Below the pieces are notes generated by a model. That model saw nothing but the letters and a program-made list of their open reading frames with translations. It searched no databases and had not been told where the DNA came from. Below are positions 1-20,099 of a stretch of 64,000 bases of DNA, one piece after another. The position numbers were made by a program, and so were the translations under genes. The stretch is from positions 20,281,501-20,345,500 of the forward strand of contig OZ005605.1 in NCBI GenBank assembly GCA_963930655.1, in the 5' to 3' direction. Every line of letters starts with the position of its first letter. Within the stretch, counting starts at the first letter, position 1. Source of the DNA: Myrica gale (Eukaryota > Streptophyta > Magnoliopsida > Fagales > Myricaceae).

Positions 1-279
1 TAAAAAATTATTACAAAAAAAATGATAATTTTACTCTAAATGTCATCAAAAGATAAGCGATAAAAGTAAACATTTTAGGTGCAAAGTATTAAAGACTATT
101 TATATCAAAGTAATATATAATTTTTCTGAATGTAAGGCAAAGAACGAGAGGGTAGGAATCATAATTTAGAATTATCTATATCTGAGCATGACCATCTAGT
201 TCACCTCCAACTTACAATAATATTGAATTATATAATACAATTGTGCATCCTATTTACAACTAAATATTTAAGTTTTGCA
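1..279. other. 3' flank of gene A
   Basis: AT-rich sequence downstream of the gene A stop codon. It is clearly similar to the segments downstream of gene B (about 20990-21221) and of the 14091-14630 fragment (about 13980-14090), so the duplicated unit extended past the stop codon. I see no separate gene here. Confidence 0.6.
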
Positions 280-8839
<8,560 letters not shown>

Positions 8840-8867
8840 GGGTGGTAAACAGTGAGTGAGGCTGCTG

Positions 8868-9370
8868 CTGCATGTCTGTCTGTAACTGTTTTATTTGAAG
8901 ATCGGAACACGATATGAAAAGGATACGGAAAAGTTGAATGGTTAAGTGATGTTTCTAAATTGGTAAGGCCCATGACAAAGATTATCAGCCGCGTACATAT
9001 TTTGTATGTGCAGAGCTATTAAGACCATACGTTAATATTATTACAATTTTTTCACTTTTATTTTAGAATTACGGATATAAACGAAAAGCATAAACTATAT
9101 ATTACTCGTACAAACCTTTGGAACTCTTTTGCATGAGTCCAAATTGCGTGGCTAATGAGGTTATATATTGAATAGACCAAAATCTATATGGTAGCAATTG
9201 GGGTCCAATTGAGACAGAGCAAAGGTCCTCTCCTAATATCCACATGAGTCGTGCAGATAATAACTATCACCTCTTTTAAACACAAATTAATACGTAATAT
9301 AAATGATCCCAAAGATAATTTTGGCCGGGAAAATCATAAAAGAGGACACGAGAATCAAAGTCATAAATGA
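8868..9370 (-). repeat. Duplicated 5' flank of gene A
   Basis: About 500 bp upstream of gene A are closely similar, in the same order, to 29880-30420 upstream of gene B. The duplication therefore carried the promoter region. An AAATAAAA stretch on the minus strand near 8889-8897 could be a TATA-like element, about 50 bp before the first ATG. No specific operator can be assigned. Confidence 0.65.
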
Positions 9371-9465
9371 TGTGGCATCATAGCTAATTTTTTAATGAAT
9401 AGCGACGAAAATGACATCAAGGAGAGAGGCGACATGTGAAATTGTTCTAGCCAATTAAGAAAATT

Positions 9466-9605
9466 CTTCTGATACATGACAAATCAGGAAGAGATGAAGC
9501 TTAAGTCTGAGAGGAAGTGTGTGGTGAATGGTAGAAGAATTTAGGGGTCCTCAATCAGGAGCTTTGATACCCAAGTTGAAAATAATGAGGAAAGAGACGT
9601 GGAGA
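9466..9605. repeat. Three-copy linker module, copy 1
   Basis: It contains GAGGAAGTGTGTGGTG, GAAGAATTTAGGGG and GAGACGTGGAGAAAA in order. The same string of motifs occurs at 15210-15405 and 30985-31135, each time joined to a different broken part of a receptor-kinase gene. I cannot assign it to a known element. Confidence 0.6.
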
Positions 9606-9636
9606 AAAATCTATATATTTTCTCTTTCTTATAATT

Positions 9637-9862
9637 GTACAAATTTCGACGAAGCTGCGGCTAGAATTTGGAGGGCTGAAAAATCCAAGTGCCAAGGTTT
9701 TATTGGTCGAGACTAGGACGTCGCCGTGCTTAATTGGCTGGTTTGGCGTAAGAGTGTCAGTGGAAACAGAGTTACGTATGGCGAGGGAGAGAAGCAAAAA
9801 TGATGAAAATAACTCTTTGGCAGACCACATGGCTTTCCTAGTAAACGATTTTAGCCTTTTAG
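9637..9862 (-). pseudogene. Receptor-kinase 5' fragment (signal peptide and start of lectin domain)
   Basis: The minus strand encodes MWSAKELFSSFLLLSLAIRN then TDTLTPNQPIKHGDVLVSTN and LALGFFSPPNSSRSFVEI, closely like gene A residues 14-80. Similarity ends abruptly at about 9637, where the three-copy linker begins. No matching downstream exons follow in order. It is a truncated duplicate of the exon 1 start, about 800 bp upstream of gene A. Confidence 0.8.
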
Positions 9863-10306
9863 GGCCAGGCAGCGGCTGTATTTCCAGGAATTGGAACAAA
9901 GGTACGCATACATATATACCTTTGTAAGTAAATAATTATATTTGTTTTTGATCATTTTAATTTGCGTAAAAGATGCTTGACGCGTCTATATATGAAGTTT
10001 CTTCTTAATCAGAAACAGCAGTCAACCATCACGACCGCACTTGTAACGCTTCACAAGAATTTTGATTAAATAATAATAATAATTTATTCTATTAATGTTA
10101 AAATAAAAAAAGTTAGAAAATTCATTTTTGCCTCTTAACGATTTTGAAAAGTTTCACATAACTTAGCTTTGCACGTAAGTATGAATGTCTCAGTCTAGAC
10201 TTACCTATGACCCTACCTGTCCTATCGATATACCATTCTTCATGGGACCAATTATGATAATTATGGGGAACAAAATTATGAGCATTTTTCCCGAGGATAG
10301 AAAAAA

Positions 10307-13300
10307 TTGTGGATGGCACCAATGCCGTTCCAAGACCGGCTGAAGCTTAAAGACAATGAGTCGTTTTCTTACTTTGACTGGAAAGAGGGGAAAATATACC
10401 CGTGTTTGCATAATTTTAGGATAAGTTTGTTTTTCGAAATGTACGTGTAGGCATTCAACATTTCGGATATATGTTTCATCAAACAATTCTTTATCACTAT
10501 AATATTCACTCAAATTTTCTCTCTTCACATTTTTACCAACTCCCATAAAATATCTTTACTTGTTCACAAAACTCAATACACCAAAAATTTCCACCACCCA
10601 ACATTTCCACAATCAAAGACCACCAAAGTTTCCAGAGAAATTTGGTGAAAAATATAGCAAATGAAAATTTTAATATTTATTATAATAGAAAGAGATGATT
10701 TGATTAGACTAAAATGTTAAAGATGCAAATTGTGGATGGCACCAATGTCGTTCCAAGACCAACTGAAGCTTAAATACAATGAGTCGTTTTCTTACTGACT
10801 GGAAAGCTGGGAAAGTATACCCGTGTTCGCATAATTTTAGGATAAGTTTGTTTTTTGAAATGTACGTTTAGGCATTCAACATTTCGGACATATGTTTCAT
10901 CAAACAATTCTTTATTACTATAATATTCACTCAAATTTTCTCTCGCTTCACATTTTTACCAACTCCCATAAAATATCTTTACTTGTTCACCAAACTCAAT
11001 ACCTCAAAAATTTCCACCACCCAACAATTCCACAATCAAAGACCACCAAAGTTTCCAGAGAAATTTGATGAAAAATATAGCAAATGAAAATTTTAATATT
11101 TTTTTAATATTTATTATAATAGAAAGAGGTGATTTTATTAGACTAAAATGTTAAAGATGCAAATTGTGGATGGCACCAATGCCGTTCCAAGACCGACTGA
11201 AGCTTAAAGACAATGAGTCGTTTTCTTACTTTGACTGGAAAGCTGGGAAAGTATACCCGTGTTCGCATAATTTTAGTATAAGTTTGTTTTTCGAAATGTA
11301 CGTTTAGGCATTCAACATTTCGGACATGTGTTTCATCAAACAATTATTTATCACTATAATATTCACTCAAACTTTCTCTCTCTTCACCTTTTTACCAACT
11401 CCCATAAAATATCTTTACTCGTTCACCAAACTCAATACCCCAAAAATTTCCACTACCCAACATTTCCACAATCAAAGACCACCAAAGTTTCAAGAGAAAT
11501 TTGGTGAAAAATATAGCAAATGAAAATTTTAATATTTTTTTAATATTTATTATAATAGAAAGAGATGATTTGATTAGACTAAAATGTTAAAGATGCAAAT
11601 TGTGGATGGCACCAATGTCGTTCCAAGACCGACTGAAGCTTAAAGACAATGAGTCGTTTTCTTACTGACTGGAAAGCTAGGAAAGTATACCCGTGTTTGC
11701 ATAATTTTAGGATAAGTTTGATTTTCGAAATGTACGTTTAGGCATTCAACATTTCGGACATATATTTCATCAAACATTTCTTTATTACTATAATATTCAC
11801 TCAAATTTTCTCTCGCTTCACATTTTTACCAACTCCCATAAAATATGTTTACTTGTTCACCAAACTCAATACCCCAAAAATTCCCACCACCCAACATTTC
11901 CACAATCAAAGACCACCAAAGTTTCCTGAGAAATTTGGTGAAAAATATAACAAATGAAAATTTTAATATTTTTTTAATATTTATTATAATGGAAAGAGGT
12001 GATTTGATTAGACTAAAATGTTAAAGATGCAAATTGTAGATGGCACCAATGCCGTTCCAAGACCGGCTGAAGCTTAAAGACAATGAGTCGTTTTCTTACT
12101 TTGACTGGAAAGCTGGGAAAGTATACCCGTGTTCGCATAATTTTAGGATAAGTTTTTTTTTCGAAATGTACGTTTAGGCATTCAACATTTCGGACATGTG
12201 TTTCATCAAACAATTATTTATCACTATAATATTCACTCAAATTTTCTCTCTCTTCACATTTTTACCAACTCCCATAAAATATTTTTACTTGTTCACCAAA
12301 CTCAAAACCCCAAAAATTTCCACCACCCAACATTTCCACAATCAAAGACCACCAAAGTTTCAAGAGAAATTTGGTGAAAAATATAGCAAATGAAAATTTT
12401 AATATTTTTTTAATATTTATTATAATAGAAAGAGATGATTTGATTAGACTAAAATGTTAAAGATGCAAATTGTGGATGGCACCAATGTCGTTCCAAGACC
12501 GACTGAAGCTTAAAGACAATGAGTCGTTTTCTTACTGACTGGAAAGCTGGGAAAGTATACCCGTGTTTGCATAATTTTAGGATAAGTTTGTTTTTCGAAA
12601 TGTACGTGTAGGCATTCAACATTTCGGACATATGTTTCATCAAACAATTCTTTATCACTATAATATTCACTCAAATTTTCTCTATCTTCACATTTTTACC
12701 AACTCTCATAAAATATCTTTACTTGTTCACCAAACTCAATACACCAAAAATTTCCACCACCCAACATTTCCACAATCAAAGACCACCAAAGTTTCTAGAG
12801 AAACTTGGTGAAAAATATAGCAAATGAAAATTTTAATATTTTTATAATAGAAAGAGATGATTTGATTAGACTAAAATGTTAAAGATGCAAATTGTGGATG
12901 GCACCAATGCCGTTCCAAGACCGACTGAAGCTTAAAGACAATGAGTCGTTTTCTTATTGACTGGAAAGCTGGGAAAGTATACCCGTGTTTGCATAATTTT
13001 AGGATAAGTTTGTTTTTCGAAATGTACGTTTAGGCATTCAACATTTCGGACATATGTTTCATCAAACAATTCTTTATTACTATAATATTCACTCAAATTT
13101 TCTCTCTCTTCACATTTTTACCAACTCCCATAAAATATCTTTACTTGTTCACCAAACTCAATACCCCAAAAATTTCTACCACCCAACATTTCCACAATCA
13201 AAGACCACCAAAGTTTCGAGAGAAATTTGGTGAAAAATATAGCAAATGAAAATTTTAATATTTATTATAATAGAAATAGATGATTTGATTAGACTAAAAT

Positions 13301-13747
13301 GTTAAAGATGCAAATTGTGGATGACACCAATGCTGTTCCAAGACCGACTGAAGCTTAAATACAATGAGTCGTTTCTTACTTTGACTGGAAGGCTGGGAAA
13401 GTATACCCGTGTTTGCATAATTTTAGGATAAGGTTGTTTTTCGAAATGTACGTTTAGGCATTCAACATTTCGGACATATGTTTCATCAAACAATTCTTTC
13501 TTACTATAATATTCACTCAAATTTTCTCTCTCTTCACATTTTTACCAACTCTCATAAAATATCTTTACTTGTTCACCAAAATCAATACCCCAAAAATTTC
13601 CACCACCCAACATTTCCACAATCAAAGACCACCAAAATTTCCAGAGAAATTTGGTGAAAAATATAGCAAATGAAAAATTTAATATTTTTTAATATTTATT
13701 ATAATAGAAAGAGATGATTTGATTAGACTAAAATGTTAAAGATGCAA
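10307..13747. repeat. Tandem array of eight units of about 430 bp
   Basis: The landmark ATTGTGGATGGCACC (one unit has ATTGTAGATGG, another GATGACACC) recurs at 10307, 10729, 11163, 11599, 12033, 12469, 12891 and 13314. Spacings are 422, 434, 436, 434, 436, 422 and 423 bp, and the last unit ends near 13747. Units 2-3 (10729-11598) and 4-5 (11599-12468) are each 870 bp and share alternating variants: even units lack TTTG in TTACTTTGACTGG, and odd units read CATGTGTTTCATC. Hence a dimer was itself duplicated. Each unit contains CTCTTCAC, CCAACTCCCATAAAATAT and AAAAATTTCCACCACCC. No ribosomal or transposase gene is present. Confidence 0.93.
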
Positions 13748-14090
13748 ATAATATTGTAAACACGAGCCTTTCCATTATTTTTTTTCTGGAAAAATCTCTT
13801 ACTATTACCCTAAAAGCGAAAAGTTAAGGATATAATTGCATATCGCAATATCGGATATGATCGGGGATCTCATGCTCAAAACTAACCCTAGTTGATAGGT
13901 ACAATGCGACAAAATTATTTATTCATTCTTAGTTTTATGCTTACAAAAAAGAATATAGTATACAAAATATTTTTTCCTGATCAGAAGGGGCCGAAAGAAT
14001 CATAATTTAAAACTCTGATATATATCACTGAGCATGACAATATAGATTAATATACAATAATATTGAATTATATAATAGAATTGCATCCTA

Positions 14091-14630
14091 TTAGTTTGGC
14101 TTCAGCGACCATGAACTAATTGTTATTTCATAATTTGAAGAAAAAACCTTTTTGCTGGTTGATATATCTTTACTATTGTAAGTACTCTTCAAGATGAATG
14201 CAAGCTGTTTTGGAGAAGGAAGAGGTGTCATTGCCCAACATGGAAACAACTGCCAACATGGTGGGCCGATCTGTCGCATGTTCTTGCACGCACAAAAGCC
14301 CAATTTGAATGCATCTTGAAACTTCACTGGCAGGGCATTTCTCACCCAGGGACGAATCAACAATTTCCATGGCCGAGCCTTCTCTCCATAGGTCCCAAAC
14401 CTAGAAACACCATATTCATCAATATTACTCTAAATATTAATGCATCAATGCCGCTAATAGTTTGAGTAAATTTACTTACATGTCCAATCAAGTTTGAGAA
14501 GGGGCCATCATGATAAAAAGTATTGTTCTTCTTGCCAGTAATAATCTGCAGTAGCAAAATCCCGAAGCTAAATACATCAGACTTCAACGTAAATAGTCCT
14601 TTCATTGCGTACTGAGGTGACATATAACCA
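14091..14630 (-). pseudogene. Receptor-kinase fragment: last two kinase exons
   Basis: Two exons match gene A exons 6 and 7, at 14480-14630 (151 nt, [20 protein letters not shown]) and 14091-14400. Splice sites are preserved. A 2-nt deletion at the codons for LGNDTPLPSP shifts the frame in the last exon, and one codon is missing near SSLGEKCP. No upstream kinase exons follow beyond 14650, so this is a truncated pseudogene. Confidence 0.85.
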
Positions 14631-14709
14631 CTGCAATAGCATATAGAAATTAACAAAGATATAATCAAACTGCACCGAAAGAAAACAAGCAAGTCTGTAG
14701 TCAGGTTAT

Positions 14710-14860
14710 AATGTTAAAATTTTGGGTTATGAGATTTGGTAAAAAATGAAAATATTTTATGAGACTTGGTGAAAAAGTGAAGAGAGAGAAAATTTAAATT
14801 AATATTATAATGAAAAAGAATAATTTGATAGGAGAAAGAGATATTTTAGAGCCAGTCAGT
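14710..14860. repeat. MITE-like fragment
   Basis: The stretch with GTTAAAATTTTGGG and GGTGAAAAAGTGAAGAGAGA resembles the short elements at 35291-35469, 38760-38953 and 58484-58668. The terminal repeats are not clear here, so only partial membership is claimed. Confidence 0.4.
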
Positions 14861-15209
14861 TTTAATTCTTGCCTGTTAGTGCCGGTTTCAATTCTTTCTC
14901 GCTGTCCGTAATGGTGACGGTGCCAATATTGGCCAAATCAGCACCTACATCCCGTTACACGTCCCAGGCAGGTGTTTGATGGAGTTGCTTGGGGTGTGAT
15001 GCGTGTGCGAATTGTCTAGGTGACACATGGGGGAGCGTGCGGTGGCTAACCGAGCAAAATCACGTGCAGAAGCATCAATTTTTTCGCTGACCTATGGAGA
15101 TGAAGCCTTAGATCGAAGGAAAAACATCGTTTTGATCGAAGTGCAAAATCGGGTAGAATGTTTGAATTGCATGTACGTAAATTAGCGTGATTGATCAACT
15201 GAGGAAATT

Positions 15210-15405
15210 CTTCCAACGGATAAAAAATTAGGAAGAAGGGAGCTCTCCATAAGTATTTACATCAGAATAGTAGCAACCACGAACACTGAACGGTGAGAGA
15301 GAGTGTGTGGTGGTAGAAGAATTTAGGGGTGTTCAATCGGGAGCTTTGATATTAAGTTGAAAATAATGCGGAAAAGAGACCTGTAGAAAAATCTTTGTAT
15401 TTTCG
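15210..15405. repeat. Three-copy linker module, copy 2
   Basis: It shares GAGAGTGTGTGGTGGTAGAA, GAATTTAGGGGTGTTC, GGGAGCTTTGATA and GAAAAGAGACCTGTAGAAAA with copies 1 and 3. It abuts the end of a kinase last-exon fragment at about 15406. Confidence 0.6.
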
Positions 15406-16023
15406 CTATGTTGTAATCTTTAATAGCTTCTTTGGTGATGGAATAGCAGTATCATTTCCCAGCATGAACAAAACATATGCATCTAGCATGGTCGGCCGAT
15501 GACGATCTGTAGCTTGTTCTTGCATGCATAAGAGCCCAATTTGGATACACCTCAACACTTGACGTGCAGGATATGCCTCGTTCAATGTTGAATCAACAAT
15601 GTCCAATTAATTAGTCCCACACCTGTACCAATTTAAGAGTCAGATCTTAGATCACGTGTACAGTACAGAAGTTCGCTAAACCATAGTACTGAAGTTCGCT
15701 AAATTAAACCATGATAATATATTTTGCTTACATGTCCAATTAATTAGTCCCACACCTGTACCAATTTAAGAGTCAGATCTTAGATCACGTGTACAGTACA
15801 GAAGTTCGCTAAACCATAGTACTGAAGTTCGCTAAATTAAACCATGATAATATATTTTGCTTACATGTCCAATTAAGTTTAGGCAGGGACTTCCAACATG
15901 GTAACAATTGTGTCTCTTGCCACTATCTCCAGTACTGTTAAGACACCAAAGCTGAAGACATCAAAATTTTCGAATACAACACTTCCGATCCATTGCATAC
16001 TATGGTGACATGTATCCACTGCG
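15406..16023 (-). pseudogene. Decayed kinase exons 6 and 7 of a different receptor-kinase lineage
   Basis: The last-exon remnant (15406-15605) encodes MDIVDSTLNEAYPARQVLRC and IQIGLLCMQEQATD, with small insertions after ATDR. The exon 6 remnant (about 15865-16019) encodes a GYMSP stretch, a stop codon, YAM, then after degradation DVFSFGVL. Stops and frameshifts are frequent. The sequence differs more from gene A than the 14091-14630 copy, suggesting an older duplicate. The intron between the two holds the perfect 133-bp duplication. Confidence 0.7.
15601..15866. repeat. Perfect 133-bp tandem duplication
   Basis: 15601-15733 and 15734-15866 read as identical, both starting GTCCAATTAATTAGTCCC. 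A partial third start (GTCCAATTAAG) follows at 15867, in the remnant of exon 6. With no visible differences, the duplication is much younger than the pseudogene that contains it. Confidence 0.9.
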
Positions 16024-16122
16024 ATTGTACGAAACATATTATATATTGATCGCGTTTGTTTCAATGTGAGCCTATGCATTTGCATATCTATGTTTATGTG
16101 CGCATGTCAAACAGAAAATGTG

Positions 16123-16150
16123 TGTACGTGTGTGTGTGTGAGAGAGAGAT
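16123..16150. repeat. GT/GA microsatellite
   Basis: A GTGTACGTGTGTGTGTGTG run followed by AGAGAGAG. Simple repeat with no gene context. Confidence 0.85.
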
Positions 16151-16156
16151 CAGTTA

Positions 16157-16560
16157 CTAGCTAGGTGCCGACAACTTTGTTTGTGCACTTTTTTTAGGCA
16201 AATGTAATTTATATATTAAATTTGAGAAAAAAAAACAGCCAGTACAATCCAGAAAAACATCCAACGGCCAGCGAAAAAACCTAACAGATTCAAATATCTT
16301 ACAATATGTCAAATCCAAAGATTCGGAACTCAATCTGGCCACAAGTGTCAGAGCCATGAATAACCACAAGGGTTGTAAAACAACCACAATAACCACAAGC
16401 CGACCTTAAGGGCCAGGGGACAATACAAACCGACCAAGGAGGGCTGAGCACAACACAAACACACCTACCTGGAAGGCCATGATAATGGTTGGGACTACAC
16501 ATATGAATGAAAGTTCCACTACATAATGCTGCAGAGGACACAACTTTTTCGTGTGTGTAT
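16157..16560 (-). mobile_element. Possible LINE 3' untranslated region
   Basis: Reading the minus strand, the segment ends in TTGCCTAAAAAAAG after an AT-rich stretch, the usual appearance of the tail of plant non-LTR elements. There is no intact coding region. The assignment is by resemblance only. Confidence 0.3.
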
Positions 16561-16719
16561 ATATATTAGATAGGATATGTGCAATTTGTGACAGAAAGGA
16601 AAGTTCACGAAATATACAAAATATATGTATTTCCTAAACTAATGTTGATTTGCACAATCGCTAAAGAAATGCCAAAACTGGCGTGGGATTTGTCTTGTGA
16701 TGAGCTGGTATTACTCTAA

Positions 16720-17164
16720 ATATCCCCTCTCAAGCTAATTGTGGATGGAGAGACAACACTAGTAATGATAAGCTTGTGGCGAAAATGAGCAAACTAATAC
16801 GAGAGAAACTCTTAGTGAACAAGTTTGCAATTTGAATAGCAATAGAAATAAACTTAACACGAAGTTCAATATGCTTGGAAATTTACTGGCGATGTAGTTC
16901 ACGCAATAAATTCTGTAACCAAGCAACTTCAGCAGTAGTAGAGGCCAAAGAGCGATACTCTGACTCAGCGGTAGAGCGAGAAACAGTAGGATGCTTTTTA
17001 TCACTCCAAGAGAGCAAATTATTGCCCAAGAGCACAAAAAAATCAGAAGTAGATTGTCTAGTATCGGGACAACCTACCCAATCTGAACTGGAATAGGCCA
17101 TAAGTGAATGATCACTAGCACGAGAAATATTCAAATCAAAATAGATTGTACCTGATGATGCCAA
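16720..17164 (-). mobile_element. Copia retrotransposon 3' fragment (RNase H and polypurine tract)
   Basis: 16883-17164 encodes part of the RNase H domain of a Ty1-copia polyprotein (YSSSDWVGCPDTRQSTSDFF, then LSWSDKKHPTVSRSTAESEY). It continues out of frame to a purine-rich AGCTTGAGAGGGGA near 16722-16736, the expected polypurine tract. The protein differs from the complete copia at 24960-29021, so it is another lineage. It is truncated on both sides. Confidence 0.75.
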
Positions 17165-17289
17165 AAATCACCAATAGTCGGAGCCGATTAGTTCTGAAAG
17201 GGAACAAAGTGAAGGACGACGTCAGATGTGGAGACTCTGATGTCTAAGTTAGATTTCAAGAAGAGTTGAGTATTAGAAAAACAATTTTA

Positions 17290-18112
17290 CTTCAGAAAAT
17301 ATGAGGGGGGAGTGTTTGCCTATTTATATGTGGGGGGATTAGAGTCCTAAGAGGAGTCTTAATAATGTGAGCTTTAGGACTTCTTGAATAGTCGAGCGGG
17401 AAAACATGGAAGGACAAATTCTCGCGTGCGCGAGTTGGGGGCCTCATCGGCTACGGATTTTGGTGATTTTTGGCATCATTAGTCTGCACCGTCTATGGGA
17501 ATTTCTCGAAAAAAGTCACCTCTAAACACTTTGACGCTCACCATAACAGTTTTCAACCACGTCCTTTACATCCTCCCTTCATCGTAATGACTTCCTCCAC
17601 TGAAATACCGAACAATGACCAGCCACCTCCGATTACAAACATAGAACTCGTCCCTAACAACAACGTTGTGACAAACTCAGATCTCGCCTCCCAAAAGAAA
17701 CGTATTGTTGGCCACCTTGGTCCAGACCGTAGAGAATCTTGTTCACCAAATCAGCATGATTCCGCAGAACAAGCCTCCTCTGACCCCTCCATGTTCACTT
17801 ATGTCTCATTCGCATGAAGAAATTGCCGACAACCACTCGACTCACCAATCTCCTCCCAAACAACACGAAGCGAATGGCTGGCAGACCATCTTCCACGAGC
17901 AGATGGTCGGGCCGGCGAAACAGATCCGGCTCATTCAACAGAAGTTGAACAAGGTGGAGAACCCTAAGACAAACGATTCTTCTATTCTACTGAACGTCGA
18001 CAGCCCCCCATTTATGATAAAAGTGCTTGCATGCCTGCTGCCCCCATATTCGTTCGAAAGTGATAGCGACTCTACTAAGGATGAGGCCCTTTCGCAAGAT
18101 AACGTGCAATAA
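17290..18112 (+). mobile_element. Ty3-gypsy-like leader and gag fragment
   Basis: A segment at about 17290-17480 looks like an LTR edge and leader. The string TCTGCACCGTCTATGGGAA at 17482-17500 resembles the GGCGCCGTCTGTGGGAA found just after the primer-binding site of many plant gypsy elements. An open frame from 17470 continues after a +1 shift (near 17700) to 18112 with a gag-like sequence (VQTVENLVHQISMIPQNKPP). No protease or polymerase follows, and the fragment ends where CACTA-type sequence begins. Confidence 0.5.
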
Positions 18113-18489
18113 TCGGATTCTGATTAATAATTTCTTTCAAGTATATTTTCTTTCTAATGTTGATGTTTGCTGAACTGTTTTTACTGTTACTGTCTCTTTT
18201 ACTATATCGTTATCGTTTATTTTGTTATGTCATAGTTTGTACGGTAAAATGAAGCGTGAAATAGAATTTCCTTCAGTTACTTCTGGACAGTTACATAGCG
18301 CAGTTACTCCCCTTAGTATGATTTTGATCCCGAGTCCTACCCCGAGTGCTCCTTCTCCGAGAGCGAATGAAGCCATGAGTCAAGGCACGCCAGCTTGTCC
18401 TAGTAGTTGTGCATGTAAGAAATTATTCTAAGTTATATTTCAATTTTTTTAAGTTAACCAACCGACTAACTTTGTTAATTTTATATTCT

Positions 18490-19925
18490 GTAGCGACATC
18501 AGCTTTTAAGCGTGGGCGAGGTAGGACATGTGGGGTCGGTTTGAAAAAGAGTCTTGCTTCCTCTCAAATTCTTGCAAGTTTTTTTCTCTAGCAGCTCTCA
18601 TCGCTTTTATCTCATCCCTGAGGGACCACCGTGAGGAGCAGAAGGGCATCCGGTTAGAGCAATATGAGTGCATGAAAATGGAGCAAGAACGCCTGCAAGT
18701 GGAGCACGAGGAGTGCATGCAAAAGGAACAAGAGCACTTACGGGTCCGGGCTCGGAAAACTATCGGTGCATATCCGGAGGGAGTGTGTGGAGGAGTGTCT
18801 ACCACTGCTGCCACTCTATAGACGAAGATTAAAATGTTGGTTCAAAGGCTGATTCCGATCTCCGTTAACAAGTGGGTCGATGTTCCTGCAGAAGTGAAGG
18901 AATACATTATGGATCGGGTGTTGGTATGATTAAACTCGTAAACATATAATTTTTTGTTAAACATTTCATTTATCATTGTAATATTGTACGTTTTGATACT
19001 TTTGCAGGATCACTTCGACCTTGACTACACCCGTCAGGAGGACGTGAGGACGGTGGTCGAGACTACACCCGCAACCGGATGCATGCGTATTTCAAGAAGT
19101 TCTCGAGTAAAGAGGCGGCGTTGCTGAAGCAACACCCTAATACCACGAAAGAACAGTGGAAGGAGTTATATGATCTGTTCACCTGCGAAGCATTTATGGT
19201 ACGTGATTACAAAAACTCGTTGCATAAATATTATATTCTTTTAATATTTAATTACTTAAAATATCGCATAAACAAAATCAGAAGAATAGATCAAAGTTGA
19301 CTGTAAACCACGTTGTTGGTTCGCGCTCGTTCCAGCGCACACGAGCTTGCATTGTAAGTTAAGAAGAATTATACAAACAAAGATGAGATTTGGACCTCGG
19401 AAGGAGGGAGAGCTTGTATTGTCATTTTTCAGGAACGGATGGATGCCTTCCAGAGTAAGTGTGATTTAGAATGGAAGACTTACATCAAAATTAAAGTATA
19501 TTCAGAGATATTGGACAAGAAGTCAAGATATGTTTAGGGATTTGGACGCACGATTAACCCCCGCCTTCATCACGTTAACTACACAGTCTTTTGATCTACA
19601 ACACCAGCTAGCAAAGGCAAGGGATGAGATAGAAGCGATGAGAGCTGCTAGAGAAAAAGACTTGCAAGAATTTGAGAAGAAGCATGCTGAGATGGAGGTC
19701 ACGCTGAAGGACCACCGTGAAGAGAAACAGGTGGAGCAGGAGGACATCTGGCTAGAGCAAGAGGAGAGCATGAAAATGGAGCAAGAGCGCATGCGAAAGG
19801 AGCAAGAGAGCTTACGGGCAGAAATATCAAAGGATTTTGAGAAGAAAATGTCCTCTGTAATGAAGAAGAAAATGAACGGCATGTCAAAGCGACTATTCAG
19901 CCAGTTTGGGGGTTCAAAAAGGTAG
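18490..19925 (+). pseudogene. Plant transposase (Ptta/En/Spm, transposase_24-like) remnant
   Basis: Recognisable pieces in order are AFKRGRGRTCGVGLKK (about 18500-18548), LVQRLIPISVNKWVDVPAEV then KEYIMDRVL (about 18840-18925), DHFDLDYTRQEDVRTVVE (about 19010-19065), MHAYFKKFSSKEAALLKQHP then EQWKELYDLFTCEAFM (19079-19200), and a 131-aa charged coiled coil (19530-19925, IEAMRAAREKDLQEFEKKHA). Introns with GT-AG edges separate some blocks. A frame break occurs just before RMHAYFKK, and coiled-coil sequence has been copied into 18580-18760. It is not functional. Confidence 0.65.
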
Positions 19926-20099
19926 ATGCATCAGTGTGGTAATAGCTTTGTGATTATGTATTATTACGATGTTATTTGTAATTTAATTACGAATCACTAT
20001 TTATTAATATTAATGTTCATTAATGTGAGTATTGTATTGTTATTATAGTGGTACGTGTTATATAATATTTTCTATTATACTTATTTTTCAAAAAACCGA

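Noticed and set aside
10205..13520. Antisense frames of 66-113 aa in the tandem units as a protein family
   Set aside because: They occur only where a unit lacks a 4-bp deletion, have no start context or recognised domain, and follow from repeat similarity. Kept only as a low-interest finding.
10307..13747. CRISPR-like or ribosomal intergenic spacer array
   Set aside because: Units are contiguous, long and variable throughout, without constant repeats and spacers. No rRNA sequence is present, and the genome is eukaryotic.
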